Made by a program: the position numbers and the translations under genes. Positions 18,519 through 27,147 of a stretch of DNA of 64,000 nt are shown piece after piece. The notes beneath the pieces are model-generated. The model had not been told where the DNA came from and did no database searches. It saw nothing but the letters and a program-made list of their open reading frames with translations. Every line of letters begins with the position of its first letter. The first letter of the stretch is position 1. Where the stretch lies: NCBI GenBank assembly GCA_903831745.1, contig CAIKYX010000261.1, forward strand, positions 1 to 64,000, given 5' to 3'. The stretch is from Oligoflexia bacterium (lineage in GTDB: Bacteria > Bdellovibrionota > UBA1018 > CAIMNF01).

Positions 18519-19109
18519 TCAAGGTTTGAGGCGTTCGCCCAAGCTTTTCAAAGAAGAACTCTTTTTGGTTTTTTTCGTCAGGCCAGATGCAGTAGGGGAG
18601 AGCCCTTTTCGAAGTGAAAGTGCATGTGCCACGCCCAAAGCTAAAGCATCGGACGCATCCAAAGTTGCAAAATTCTGAACCCCAAGCATCATTTGAAGCA
18701 TTTTAGCAACCTGCTCCTTGTCTGCTCGACCGTGGCCCGTAATGATGCTTTTAATTTCAGTGACACTGTACTCGTAAATTTCGAGATCATGAAGCGCGCC
18801 CGTGAGCAGCACCACGCCTCTCGCCTGGCCGAGTTTAAGCGCCGAAATCGCATTCTTGGCAAAGAAAACTTTTTCGACCGCCATGACCTGAGGTCGGTGT
18901 TTTTGTATGACTTCTGTCAGCTTTTCGTAGATTTCCTTAAGCCTCGAAGGGGTTGTTTCGTCGACGGGAATTTTTTCGTATTCCTTATGAAAAAGACGAA
19001 TTGTTCCATGCTCGAGGACGCGGATCTGGTTTCCTGTCTTTTCGACACAGCCAAAACCAAGAAGTCTCGAGCCCGGATCGATTCCGAGGATCTTAAGCGG
19101 TGGTTGCAT
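18519..19109 (-). CDS. ruvC: Holliday junction resolvase RuvC
   Basis: Metal-dependent RNase H-fold nuclease that cuts junctions symmetrically. The acidic catalytic residues are Asp11 (ILGIDPGSRLLGFG), Glu79 (MAVEKVFFAKN), and Asp151 with Asp154 (LDASDALALGVAHA). At 196 residues it has a longer basic C-terminal tail (LTKKTKKSSSLKSLGERLKP) than E. coli RuvC (173). Its start overlaps the end of the upstream synthase gene by 17 nt. Confidence 0.96.
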   Translation of the reverse strand: MQPPLKILGIDPGSRLLGFGCVEKTGNQIRVLEHGTIRLFHKEYEKIPVDETTPSRLKEIYEKLTEVIQKHRPQVMAVEKVFFAKNAISALKLGQARGVVLLTGALHDLEIYEYSVTEIKSIITGHGRADKEQVAKMLQMMLGVQNFATLDASDALALGVAHALSLRKGLSPTASGLTKKTKKSSSLKSLGERLKP

Positions 19110-20361
19110 GAACGCTAAAGTGGTCGAAGGCCAGTTTGTTCAGCATTTCAGTTTTTTCAGGATTACCTAGAATTCCGAATTCCTTGCCCACTTTGGCAAG
19201 ATGTTCGAGCGCGTAATCAAGATCGTCTTTGGTATGTGACGCCATGTAACTGGTGCGAATCAATGCACACCCTTCCGGCACTGCGGGGCGAACAACCGGA
19301 GTCGTAAATACGCCCTCTTCACAAAGTTTTTGAGTGATTGCAAACGCTGTCGCATCATCACCAATCAAAAGAGGAATGATCGGAGTCTTGCTGTTCAGGG
19401 TGTTGTAACCCATTTCGCGAAGCCCTTTGCTCACATACTCTGAATTTTTACGAAGGTTTTGAATATGCTCGGGCTCGGTCTCCATAATGTCGAGACACTT
19501 CAGCGCCGTTGCAGCCGCAGAAGGAGCCATGGCGGCAGAAAACATGAAAGGGCGGGCACGGTGCTTGATGTAGTGAACTACATCCGCTGTACCGGCAATA
19601 AATCCGCCCATGGAGGCAAACGATTTAGAGAATGTTCCCATGACGAGATCTACGTCTTGGTTAACGCCGAAATGGTGACCGGTTCCTTGTCCGAGTTCAC
19701 CTAGAACACCCAAACCATGGGCATCATCGACATAAACTTTACAATTGTAGCGTTTTGCAATTTCGATAATTTTTGGAAGATTGAGGATATCGCCCGACAT
19801 CGAGAACACGCCGTCCGCGATAATCATTGCGCCTTCATATTTCTGGCGGGTATTTTTAAGGATTCGCTCGAGGTCTTCCATGTCGTTGTGTCTGAAACGA
19901 AGCGTATCGCCCAGAGCAACTTGAGTTCCTTCGACGATCGACGCATGATTTTCGCGATCGCTATAAATGACATCACTTCGGCCGATCAAACAGCCCAAGG
20001 TTCCTTGGTTTACAAAAAAACCGGTAGAAAAACAAAGAGCCGCTTCCTTACCTACGAACTTGGCCAAACGAGCTTCGAGCTCTTCATGCAAATCGAGATT
20101 TCCATTTAAAAAGCGTGATCCGGTACAGCCGGTACCGTATTTAGAGATCGCGGCTTGTGCCGCTTCCATCACCCGTGGGTCGTGGGTCAGACCTAGATAG
20201 TTATTAGAGCCGATCATGACCTGGCGTTTGCCGCCGGTGACTACGTTATTACCGGTCGATCCGGTAATCGGTCTGAAATAAGGGTATAGGCCCATGGCCT
20301 GAAGACGCTTGGCATCCTCAAATCGATAACACTTTGAAAACAAATCACCATTTCCGTTCAT
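19093..20361 (-). CDS. Alpha-oxoamine synthase, probably serine palmitoyltransferase-like
   Basis: PLP-dependent enzyme condensing an acyl-CoA with an amino acid. PLP-binding Lys246 is in GTFSKSFASMGG, Asp212 and His215 are in YVDDAHGLG, and the stacking His139 is in SDRENHASI. The GLYPYFRPI start and the GSNNYLGLTHDPRV segment match the bacterial serine palmitoyltransferase-like branch better than glycine C-acetyltransferase (Kbl) or BioF. No threonine dehydrogenase or biotin gene is nearby. Sphingolipids and SPT are known from Bdellovibrio stolpii. If the call is right the product is 3-ketosphinganine. GGGGAG precedes the ATG by 9 nt. It heads the ruv operon. Confidence 0.8.
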   Translation of the reverse strand: MNGNGDLFSKCYRFEDAKRLQAMGLYPYFRPITGSTGNNVVTGGKRQVMIGSNNYLGLTHDPRVMEAAQAAISKYGTGCTGSRFLNGNLDLHEELEARLAKFVGKEAALCFSTGFFVNQGTLGCLIGRSDVIYSDRENHASIVEGTQVALGDTLRFRHNDMEDLERILKNTRQKYEGAMIIADGVFSMSGDILNLPKIIEIAKRYNCKVYVDDAHGLGVLGELGQGTGHHFGVNQDVDLVMGTFSKSFASMGGFIAGTADVVHYIKHRARPFMFSAAMAPSAAATALKCLDIMETEPEHIQNLRKNSEYVSKGLREMGYNTLNSKTPIIPLLIGDDATAFAITQKLCEEGVFTTPVVRPAVPEGCALIRTSYMASHTKDDLDYALEHLAKVGKEFGILGNPEKTEMLNKLAFDHFSVHATTA

Positions 20362-20432
20362 AAGTAAAAACTCCCCTTAATTCAATACCTTATCTCATGT
20401 ATCGGGTTTAATATCAAGGCCAAATTGGGACG

Positions 20433-20460
20433 TTGCATTATCATATTAAAATGGTATACT
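20433..20460 (+). promoter_or_regulatory. Sigma-70-type promoter ahead of the 118-aa gene
   Basis: TTGCAT (20433-20438), a 16-nt spacer and TATACT (20455-20460). Transcription would start near 20467, which excludes the in-frame TTG at 20462 as translation start. Confidence 0.6.
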
Positions 20461-20488
20461 ATTGTCAAGGCAGAAGAGAGATAACTCC

Positions 20489-20845
20489 TTGATTCAAAAA
20501 GTAAACAGACCCGCATTTTTAACCCTTTTACAGTGCTCAAAACAGACAGAAAGCGACTCCGGATCGAGTCCTGGCGGGGGAGATTCTTATGGTAACGGCC
20601 CGAACGACGAGTCAAAACCATCAGAAATAGCGGCCGATGCACCCCATTCGGACGAGAACGCCGAGAGCAAAAACAAGGCTCCACCCATTGCCGCTGCAGT
20701 CGAAAAGAGCGGGATGACGGAAGTGATGAAAGAATTGTTCGAAAAGAAAAAGGAAACGCCCGCTGCTCAACCCGGCCTGACGACCCAATATAGCGGAACC
20801 AACGGTACCGCAAAGGGTATGCTACTAAATAAAAAAGTGTATTAG
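20489..20845 (+). CDS. Low-complexity, probably disordered protein; possible lipoprotein
   Basis: 118 residues from a TTG at 20489 preceded by GAAGAGAG (20473-20480). The N-terminus has a weak signal-like segment ending in LLQC, a poor lipobox because Gln replaces the usual small residue, so lipidation is uncertain. The rest is rich in Gly, Ser, Glu, Asp and Lys, apart from a short helix VMKELFEKKKE. The promoter just upstream and the sharing of its stop with the convergent lipoprotein gene (TTAG, 20842-20845) favour a real gene. No family recognised. Confidence 0.5.
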   Translation: MIQKVNRPAFLTLLQCSKQTESDSGSSPGGGDSYGNGPNDESKPSEIAADAPHSDENAESKNKAPPIAAAVEKSGMTEVMKELFEKKKETPAAQPGLTTQYSGTNGTAKGMLLNKKVY

Positions 20846-21351
20846 ACACGGGCTGCCACATCAGCAAAAAAAGTATCGAAAAGATTCGCCCCACTCGAAC
20901 CGTTAAAAACAGGATTCGAAACACTCGACCCCTGATCCAAATCATCAAAAAGCGTAATCAGCGTGTTTCCGCTGAGCAGTGGTGTCGTACTATTTACCAT
21001 CGGAACCTGCCGATTAAACACGTTGGTTAAAAAATTAAAGAGTTCGTGCGAATCAGAATAACTCAAGATGAAGGTATGGTTCATATCCACCCCGTTATAG
21101 CGGGTTACCTGAATCTGAAACTGGGTGCTTGAGTTCAGTAACGCCATCGTGAAGTCAGTTTCGCCCGCGCCCCCGATCGCTTTCCAGTTCAGGAACAAAA
21201 CAGAATGCGAACCGTGCACACTCGAACTGCTGGAAACCTGATTCGGAAGAATGACCTGACCGCATGCCGATAGCAGTAGCGCCGCACCCAGGACAAAACT
21301 CAAAGCTGATTTCCGAAACCAATTCACCCTGTGCCTTAAAGCCAGAAGCAT
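20842..21351 (-). CDS. Predicted lipoprotein of unknown function
   Basis: 169 residues with a signal peptide ending in lipobox LLLSAC, followed by a Ser-rich linker and a domain with alternating beta-type segments (SVLFLNWKAIG, TQFQIQVTRYNG, NHTFILSYSDS). A GTG nine codons downstream (21327), behind AAGGCACAGG, could be the true start and would still keep the signal peptide. It follows the 929-aa TPR gene on the same strand (87-nt gap). Function unknown. Confidence 0.65.
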   Translation of the reverse strand: MLLALRHRVNWFRKSALSFVLGAALLLSACGQVILPNQVSSSSSVHGSHSVLFLNWKAIGGAGETDFTMALLNSSTQFQIQVTRYNGVDMNHTFILSYSDSHELFNFLTNVFNRQVPMVNSTTPLLSGNTLITLFDDLDQGSSVSNPVFNGSSGANLFDTFFADVAARV

Positions 21352-21438
21352 GCCACCGTTAAAACGATGAGGATCAAGATCAGGGCAAAAAGCTGTCTAT
21401 ATTCTAGGCAAGTGTTTCGAATGTTCGATCAATGATTT

Positions 21439-24228
21439 TCATCGATAGCGTTCATATTCGGAGTGATCCGGAGCATCCGGTGCAAGGTCGAGATAATTTC
21501 TGAAAGACTGGGTAGCTTTCGGCATGTCGCCACTATCCCGGTAAACCTGGCCCAATCGCTTGTGGATCTCGGGGTTTCCCTTATCCAGAGCCAGCGCCGC
21601 CTGATAAAGCGCGATGGCTGAAGAAAACTGTCTCTTCAGATAATTCACGTAACCTGCTCCCATTTTGGCTTCTGGGTTTTGCGGGTCAATTTCCATCGCC
21701 TGAACAAAGGCCTTCATCGCTTCATCCAGACTGTTTCCGCGAGCGTAGATATTTCCTTCTTCGACCAAGGCGCGTACGAAACGAGGATTCAACTTCAGCT
21801 CTTCCTGCAGTTCATTCAATGCGTTTTTAATCTTACCGAGTTTTACAAAAAACTGAGCCCTTCTATAGTGCAGTTCGGGATATCGGGGCGAAACTTCGAA
21901 AACCTTGTTGAGCTGCTCTTCGGCAAGATCGAATCTCGACTCTGAGAGATAAATTTCGAAACAACGAAGGTAGCCGTACGGGTCCGAAATCTTGCGGTCT
22001 GAATAAGCCTTGAGTGCTTCAATCGCTCGTTTTTCTGCATCTTTATGAGTGAGCATTTGTCTGAGGTAAATCTCGCCTTCGATTCGATAACTCTCAGGAA
22101 AATCAGAATCCACATTCTTTGCCTGCTGTACAAACTGAAGCGCCTTATCATCCGTATGGTTCAAATAGTAAACTTCTGCAATTCCACAAAGCAAATCGGC
22201 GCGAGCCTTCGGCAACTTCGCCAGCTCTTCCTGAATTCTTCCTACGGCAGCATTCACGCCGTCCGTTTTCAATAAGCACTTGGCACTTCCGATGATCGCA
22301 GAGAAATTATAAGGATCGAGTCGCTGGGCCAAAGAGAAGAAAAACTGGGCATCCTTACATTGATCGAGCTCACTGAGTGCGGCTGCATAAGAAGAATAAA
22401 CCTCGGTGTCGATCGAATCACGCGCCATGGCTCGCCTATAAAAGTCGATGGCCTGAGTGTAATTTCCCTGAAGAAAGTCGAGATCTCCGGCCAACCGATC
22501 GACCGAACTTTTTAATGCCGGATGAGAACGGAACTGGGCCAGGTAGCGTTTGGCATCTTCCCACTCATGGTTCTTTAACAATGCACCAATCAGCTTGATT
22601 GCAGTTTCGCCACCCTTCGGATTCAACTCAACTGCTTTTTTGTAATTGATAACCGCTTTCTGATATTCGCCGGTCTTAAAAAACAAGTCGCCCATTTTGA
22701 TCAAAGGCACGGCTGATTTCGGAAATGCATCCTTGGCCTGCAGCAGGACAGTTACGGCCTCGTGATTTTTTCCTGCGCGAATATCCCGTTCACCCTCAAG
22801 CACCAGCGCATACATCTGGGCAAGCTTCTGGTATTTCGAATCCTTTCCGGATTGCGCCATTAACGTATAATACTCGAGCCTCAGATCTTCATTCTTGGGT
22901 TCAATTTCGATCGCACGATCGAGACTATCGATAGCCTCATCGGGCTGGTGAAAAAGAAGGCCAAGCTTGGATCGAAAGATCAGGGTCGACACATATTCGA
23001 CCGGACTCTGAAGGGAAGGATTTGAGGTCAGGAAACCCACGTAGCGCGCGGAGTTCTTAAGCGTGCCTTTTTTCTCGCTGATTCGAACCAGACCCAGAAT
23101 CGATTTTGCGTGCCTTGGATTGAGCTTAAGCGCCCGGCCATACTCTGCAAGAGCATCATCGAAGTCTCCGTTTTCTTCAAAGAGATTACCGCGCAAATAA
23201 TAGAGCTTTGGAATCGGCAGCGCGCTTGACGGAATCAAGTTCAGGTACTTAAGTGCAGTCGCTCCTTCGCCCTTTAGCGAGTAGAGCCAGCCGATATAGA
23301 AGTAAAGTACGGGATCAAACTTACCATTCACTTTCGAGTAGTCTGAAAGCTTTTGAATCGCTCCGTCGTAACGGCCGGAAGCCGCAAGAAATTCTACTTC
23401 CGCCAAGATGGTTTCAACCAACGCCAGGTCTTTTACCCGCGACAATTCAATCAGCTTGTTGATGACCGAAAACGTTTTTTCATCCTTGTTCGATGAATCA
23501 ATCAGATTCAAATACGATGACGCGAGCATCGCAAGCGCCTTCACGTTCTGGGGATCATACTTCAGGGCCAGATTGAAAACATCAACCGAACGACGATACC
23601 CCTGCACGGTATCTTCGGCGTAAGGCTTAAGTCCTTCGTTATAAATCTTCACACTCATCTCTGGATCGACTTTGCCGGTACCGCCCGAAGGAAGTTGGGG
23701 TCGAACCGCGACCATTACGACATGAGGTTTCTTTTTGGGTTCGTCATTCTCATAGGCGTATTCATAAGCAAGAATGGCGAGCACCACGAGAATGAGAAAC
23801 TGTTTTTTGGGAAGTTTGCTGCGCTTCTTTTCTTCTTTCGAAAAGAGCTCCTCAGGCCGCTCAAAAATCATGGTCGATTTTTTCTGGGTATCGCGATCCG
23901 GAAGGTCTTCAAATTCATTTAAAGGCGCGACTTGTTTCTCGGCCTCATTCTGGGTACTGACCCCGGTCTCTTCAAAAAGCCGGGTCTTATCTTCGTGAAC
24001 CGCACCTTCGCGCTTGGACGGATCAAAAAGCAACGTCGCTTCCTCATCTTTGAAGTTACCTTCAAATTCCGGGTAGCTCTTCAGCTTCATTGCAAACTGA
24101 TCTGGATAAACAGAGGCTTCGTCTTCAGGACCAAGCTCGCCGCTTAGGATTTTGGCTTTGACTGCCTCTGCACTCAGGGGGTCACTGGCCTTACCGTTCT
24201 TAAAGCGTATGACATACTGATTTGCCAT
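21439..24228 (-). CDS. Membrane-anchored TPR-repeat protein (929 aa)
   Basis: Residues 1-55 form a small GYF_2-like domain (YVIRFKNGK...LSAEAVKAKILSGEL...ASVYP). Residues 56-140 are an acidic, probably disordered cytoplasmic linker with three T-x-hydrophobic-F motifs (ATLLFD, KTRLFE, STMIFE). One membrane segment follows (143-159), then about 730 residues of tandem tetratricopeptide repeats such as LYYLRGNLFEENGDFDDALAEYGRAL. The TPR part should be periplasmic and scaffold proteins. It lies 26 nt downstream of nuoN on the same strand but has no visible ribosome-binding site, so co-transcription with complex I is possible rather than shown. Specific role unknown. Confidence 0.8.
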   Translation of the reverse strand: MANQYVIRFKNGKASDPLSAEAVKAKILSGELGPEDEASVYPDQFAMKLKSYPEFEGNFKDEEATLLFDPSKREGAVHEDKTRLFEETGVSTQNEAEKQVAPLNEFEDLPDRDTQKKSTMIFERPEELFSKEEKKRSKLPKKQFLILVVLAILAYEYAYENDEPKKKPHVVMVAVRPQLPSGGTGKVDPEMSVKIYNEGLKPYAEDTVQGYRRSVDVFNLALKYDPQNVKALAMLASSYLNLIDSSNKDEKTFSVINKLIELSRVKDLALVETILAEVEFLAASGRYDGAIQKLSDYSKVNGKFDPVLYFYIGWLYSLKGEGATALKYLNLIPSSALPIPKLYYLRGNLFEENGDFDDALAEYGRALKLNPRHAKSILGLVRISEKKGTLKNSARYVGFLTSNPSLQSPVEYVSTLIFRSKLGLLFHQPDEAIDSLDRAIEIEPKNEDLRLEYYTLMAQSGKDSKYQKLAQMYALVLEGERDIRAGKNHEAVTVLLQAKDAFPKSAVPLIKMGDLFFKTGEYQKAVINYKKAVELNPKGGETAIKLIGALLKNHEWEDAKRYLAQFRSHPALKSSVDRLAGDLDFLQGNYTQAIDFYRRAMARDSIDTEVYSSYAAALSELDQCKDAQFFFSLAQRLDPYNFSAIIGSAKCLLKTDGVNAAVGRIQEELAKLPKARADLLCGIAEVYYLNHTDDKALQFVQQAKNVDSDFPESYRIEGEIYLRQMLTHKDAEKRAIEALKAYSDRKISDPYGYLRCFEIYLSESRFDLAEEQLNKVFEVSPRYPELHYRRAQFFVKLGKIKNALNELQEELKLNPRFVRALVEEGNIYARGNSLDEAMKAFVQAMEIDPQNPEAKMGAGYVNYLKRQFSSAIALYQAALALDKGNPEIHKRLGQVYRDSGDMPKATQSFRNYLDLAPDAPDHSEYERYR

Positions 24229-24254
24229 CTAAGAATAGTTTAGCCTAAAACTCT

Positions 24255-25727
24255 CTAGTGCTGAAGTGCGATTCCTTTCAATATCTGAATCACCAGGTTC
24301 GGCATGATTCCCCAGCCCACCACACCCAGAGCAGAAATCACCACTGCAAGTTGGCCGGTAAAACTGGTTTTGAAGGAAGCGGCTGTGGGATCTGCGTCCC
24401 GCATCACCATCAAGGCGATCGGGCGAAGATAGGCATAGGCGCCTACTACCGCACAAACCGCTGCCACTACGGCAAAAATACCCTCGCCCGCATCGAGAGA
24501 GGACAAAAAGACAAAGTATTTGGTAAAGAAACCAATCGTCAGAGGCATGCCGGCCATAGAAAGCAGAAAAATAGTCCAAAGCAAGGTTCTAAAGGGGCTC
24601 CGCTTAAAAAGCCCGGTCAGGTCGACGAGCTCTGTTCCTGCATCTTCACGCGGTTCGGATTGGCTGATCAATAGAAATAACCCGCACGTCATGAGCGAAT
24701 AACCAAAGAGGTAGATCCAAACAGAATAGATCAGTTCGGGCTTCGTCATGGCCGCAAGCAATCCCAACAGCAAATAGCCGGAATGCGAAATCGAAGAGTA
24801 GGCGAGCATGCGCTTTAAGTTCTTCTGGGTAACGACGACCGCACTGCCCACAACCAGACTCAATACCGCTACCAGGCGAATCAGTTGTTTGAGCGACTCA
24901 AAATAGGGCACCCATTCAATTCGGGCAGAATCGATCATTCCAAGCAGGCGTGCCAGCACCACAAATCCTGCCATGGTCACGACCGTTGCCATGACTCCGG
25001 TAACCGCAGTGGGCGCACCTTCATAGACGTCGGGTTTCCAGAAATGAAACGGAACCGCTGCAACCTTGAAGAGAAAGGCGATCAACAGAAGCACATGACC
25101 TACGTAGAACAATCCAAAATTAGCGGTGGTTCCTTGTGACCAAAGAAAAATGTCCGCCAAATGGGTCGAACCTGTAGCGCCAAAAACAAAGGATGCACCC
25201 AATAGAAACACTGCGCCCAGTGTGCCTCCGGTAATGTAGTACTTGATCGCCGCTTCGTTCGAACGGGCGTCATTACGGCGAAATCCGGCCAGAGTATACG
25301 CAGGCAAAGACATTACTTCGAGCGCAATGAACATCACCACGAGATCTTTGGCGCACATTAAAATAGAAGCACCCAGAATCAGGATCAGTAACAAATGATA
25401 GTAATCTGAAAAATGAATCTTCTCTTTCGTCAAATAGCGTGAAGATCCGAAGCCAAAGAGAATTCCAAGCACAGATAAAAGTGCCAACGCCAAAGTGGTC
25501 AGGGGAGAAACTTCCATTGCTCCATTAAATAGCACCTGGGTGCCCTCGGGCATGTTTTTGAGGCAACACAAGAGCGTTAAAAAAAGCGTGAGGATGGCAA
25601 AAACCTGGGCTGGGCGCTTGGTGCTCACCCGAACCACACTAATCATCATGGTCGCCAGAATTCCTCCAGCCAGAACCAACCAAGGACTCACCAAAGAGAG
25701 CGATTCAAAAGAGTCCATTTCACCCAT
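24255..25727 (-). CDS. nuoN: NADH-quinone oxidoreductase subunit N
   Basis: Antiporter-like proton-pumping subunit of complex I in the inner membrane, about 14 helices. Pump residues are intact: Glu137 of FIALEVMSLPAY on helix 5 and Lys221 of FLFKVAAVPFH on helix 7, with KRMLAYSSISHSGY and MAGMPLTIGFFTK further on. 490 residues. Overlaps the end of nuoM by 8 nt; an ATG at 25718 is better spaced from AAAGGA and may be the true start. Last gene of the nuo operon. Confidence 0.95.
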   Translation of the reverse strand: MGEMDSFESLSLVSPWLVLAGGILATMMISVVRVSTKRPAQVFAILTLFLTLLCCLKNMPEGTQVLFNGAMEVSPLTTLALALLSVLGILFGFGSSRYLTKEKIHFSDYYHLLLILILGASILMCAKDLVVMFIALEVMSLPAYTLAGFRRNDARSNEAAIKYYITGGTLGAVFLLGASFVFGATGSTHLADIFLWSQGTTANFGLFYVGHVLLLIAFLFKVAAVPFHFWKPDVYEGAPTAVTGVMATVVTMAGFVVLARLLGMIDSARIEWVPYFESLKQLIRLVAVLSLVVGSAVVVTQKNLKRMLAYSSISHSGYLLLGLLAAMTKPELIYSVWIYLFGYSLMTCGLFLLISQSEPREDAGTELVDLTGLFKRSPFRTLLWTIFLLSMAGMPLTIGFFTKYFVFLSSLDAGEGIFAVVAAVCAVVGAYAYLRPIALMVMRDADPTAASFKTSFTGQLAVVISALGVVGWGIMPNLVIQILKGIALQH

Positions 25728-27147
25728 TTCCTTTCAAAAGTAACATCGGCTGAAAACCAAAATAAATCAGGATCAATACGAGAACACTCAAAACGGCAAT
25801 ATCATAGACCCCCAGGTCTTTGACCGTTTGATCTCCGCTCGCTTCTCCAAACCCAAGCTGTTGGTAGAACTTAAGCATATAGACTGCTCCTAAAACCACA
25901 CCGAGAGCGCCCACCACCACACTTGGAACACTCGCTGAAAATGCGTGAAGCAAACTTAAGAATTCACCCACAAAATTCATGGTCCCCGGCAAGGCAACCG
26001 CTCCGAGTACCGCGATAAACATAAAAGTGAATAACACCGGGTAAACCCTAGCCAAACCATGAGAAACGCTCAAATCTGATACATCCTTCCGTTCTTCTAC
26101 CAGATGAAGCCCATAAAAAAGCATCGCACTGACCAAAGTGTGCCCAATGCTTAATAGAATCGCAGACGAAGCTCCACCACTCGACAAAGAGAACACACCC
26201 AGCATCACGAATCCCAAATGGCTGATCGATGAATAGGCGAGTAACTCTTTCGGTGAATTTGCACGGATTGCAAGAAAGGCCGCATAAAGAATTGAAACTG
26301 CGCTCAGCGCGAGGATCCACCCCTGATTCTCGAGTGCCAGGCCCGGAAAGATTGGAAGCACAAATCGCAAGAAACCAAACACGCCCAGCTTCGATAGAAT
26401 AGCCGACATCCAGAGGGTCGCAGGCATGGGGGCATTGACATAAACCTCTTTAAGCCAACCATGAAACGGAAACACCGGAACCTTGATGGCAAAAGCGAGA
26501 AAGAATCCCAAAAAGCACCAATGCAGGGCCTGTCCGTTTTTAACCGAAGCGGCCTGAATCAAATCAGGCAAACTGCTTGAGTACTGACCGGATTGTTCCT
26601 TGAATAAATAAATCAAGGCGAACATCGAAACCAGCATGAGTACCGACCCGAAGAAACTCATCAAGAAAAAGCGAAACACCGAAGTAGCCTTGGCATTCGA
26701 CCCCCAAATGCCGACCATGAAAATCATCGGAATGAAGACTGCCTCATATGCCAGATAGAACAAAATGACGTCGTTACTTAAGAACGCGGCATTGAGCGCA
26801 AACATCAGAAAGAAACCAAGCGCAGTAAACAGTCGAGAGTTCTTTCGATACCAAGGGCCCCTGAGACTAAACGCAAGCACAGCCACCAATGAATTCAAAA
26901 TAACGAACCAGCGCGAAACCGAATCCCACTTAAGGTTCAGTGACAACCCCAACTCAGGAAGCCAAACGAGCTTTACATCCCAGGGCGTGTCGCCCGCCTG
27001 AAGTGCGATATAGATGCTGACCGCAAGAATGACGAGACTTCCAAAAATCGCATAGATGCGCTGGCTAGTTTTTGGCATGATCCAGGAAAGAAAAATGCCT
27101 ACCACCGGAAGCGAGAGTAATGCTGACAGGAGATTATAATTTACCAT
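25720..27147 (-). CDS. nuoM: NADH-quinone oxidoreductase subunit M
   Basis: Second antiporter-like pumping subunit, 475 residues. The helix-5 Glu is in FYLAYEAVFIPM, the helix-7 Lys in FAIKVPVFPFHGWL, and the helix-8 motif in LLAYSSISHLGF; ALPGTMNFVGEF follows. Its start overlaps the end of nuoL by 14 nt. Confidence 0.96.
   Translation of the reverse strand: MVNYNLLSALLSLPVVGIFLSWIMPKTSQRIYAIFGSLVILAVSIYIALQAGDTPWDVKLVWLPELGLSLNLKWDSVSRWFVILNSLVAVLAFSLRGPWYRKNSRLFTALGFFLMFALNAAFLSNDVILFYLAYEAVFIPMIFMVGIWGSNAKATSVFRFFLMSFFGSVLMLVSMFALIYLFKEQSGQYSSSLPDLIQAASVKNGQALHWCFLGFFLAFAIKVPVFPFHGWLKEVYVNAPMPATLWMSAILSKLGVFGFLRFVLPIFPGLALENQGWILALSAVSILYAAFLAIRANSPKELLAYSSISHLGFVMLGVFSLSSGGASSAILLSIGHTLVSAMLFYGLHLVEERKDVSDLSVSHGLARVYPVLFTFMFIAVLGAVALPGTMNFVGEFLSLLHAFSASVPSVVVGALGVVLGAVYMLKFYQQLGFGEASGDQTVKDLGVYDIAVLSVLVLILIYFGFQPMLLLKGNG

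Noticed and set aside
20382-20948. 188-residue minus-strand frame opposite the 118-aa gene
   Set aside because: Arg/Ser/Phe-rich shadow composition, no ribosome site, and it runs into the lipoprotein gene.
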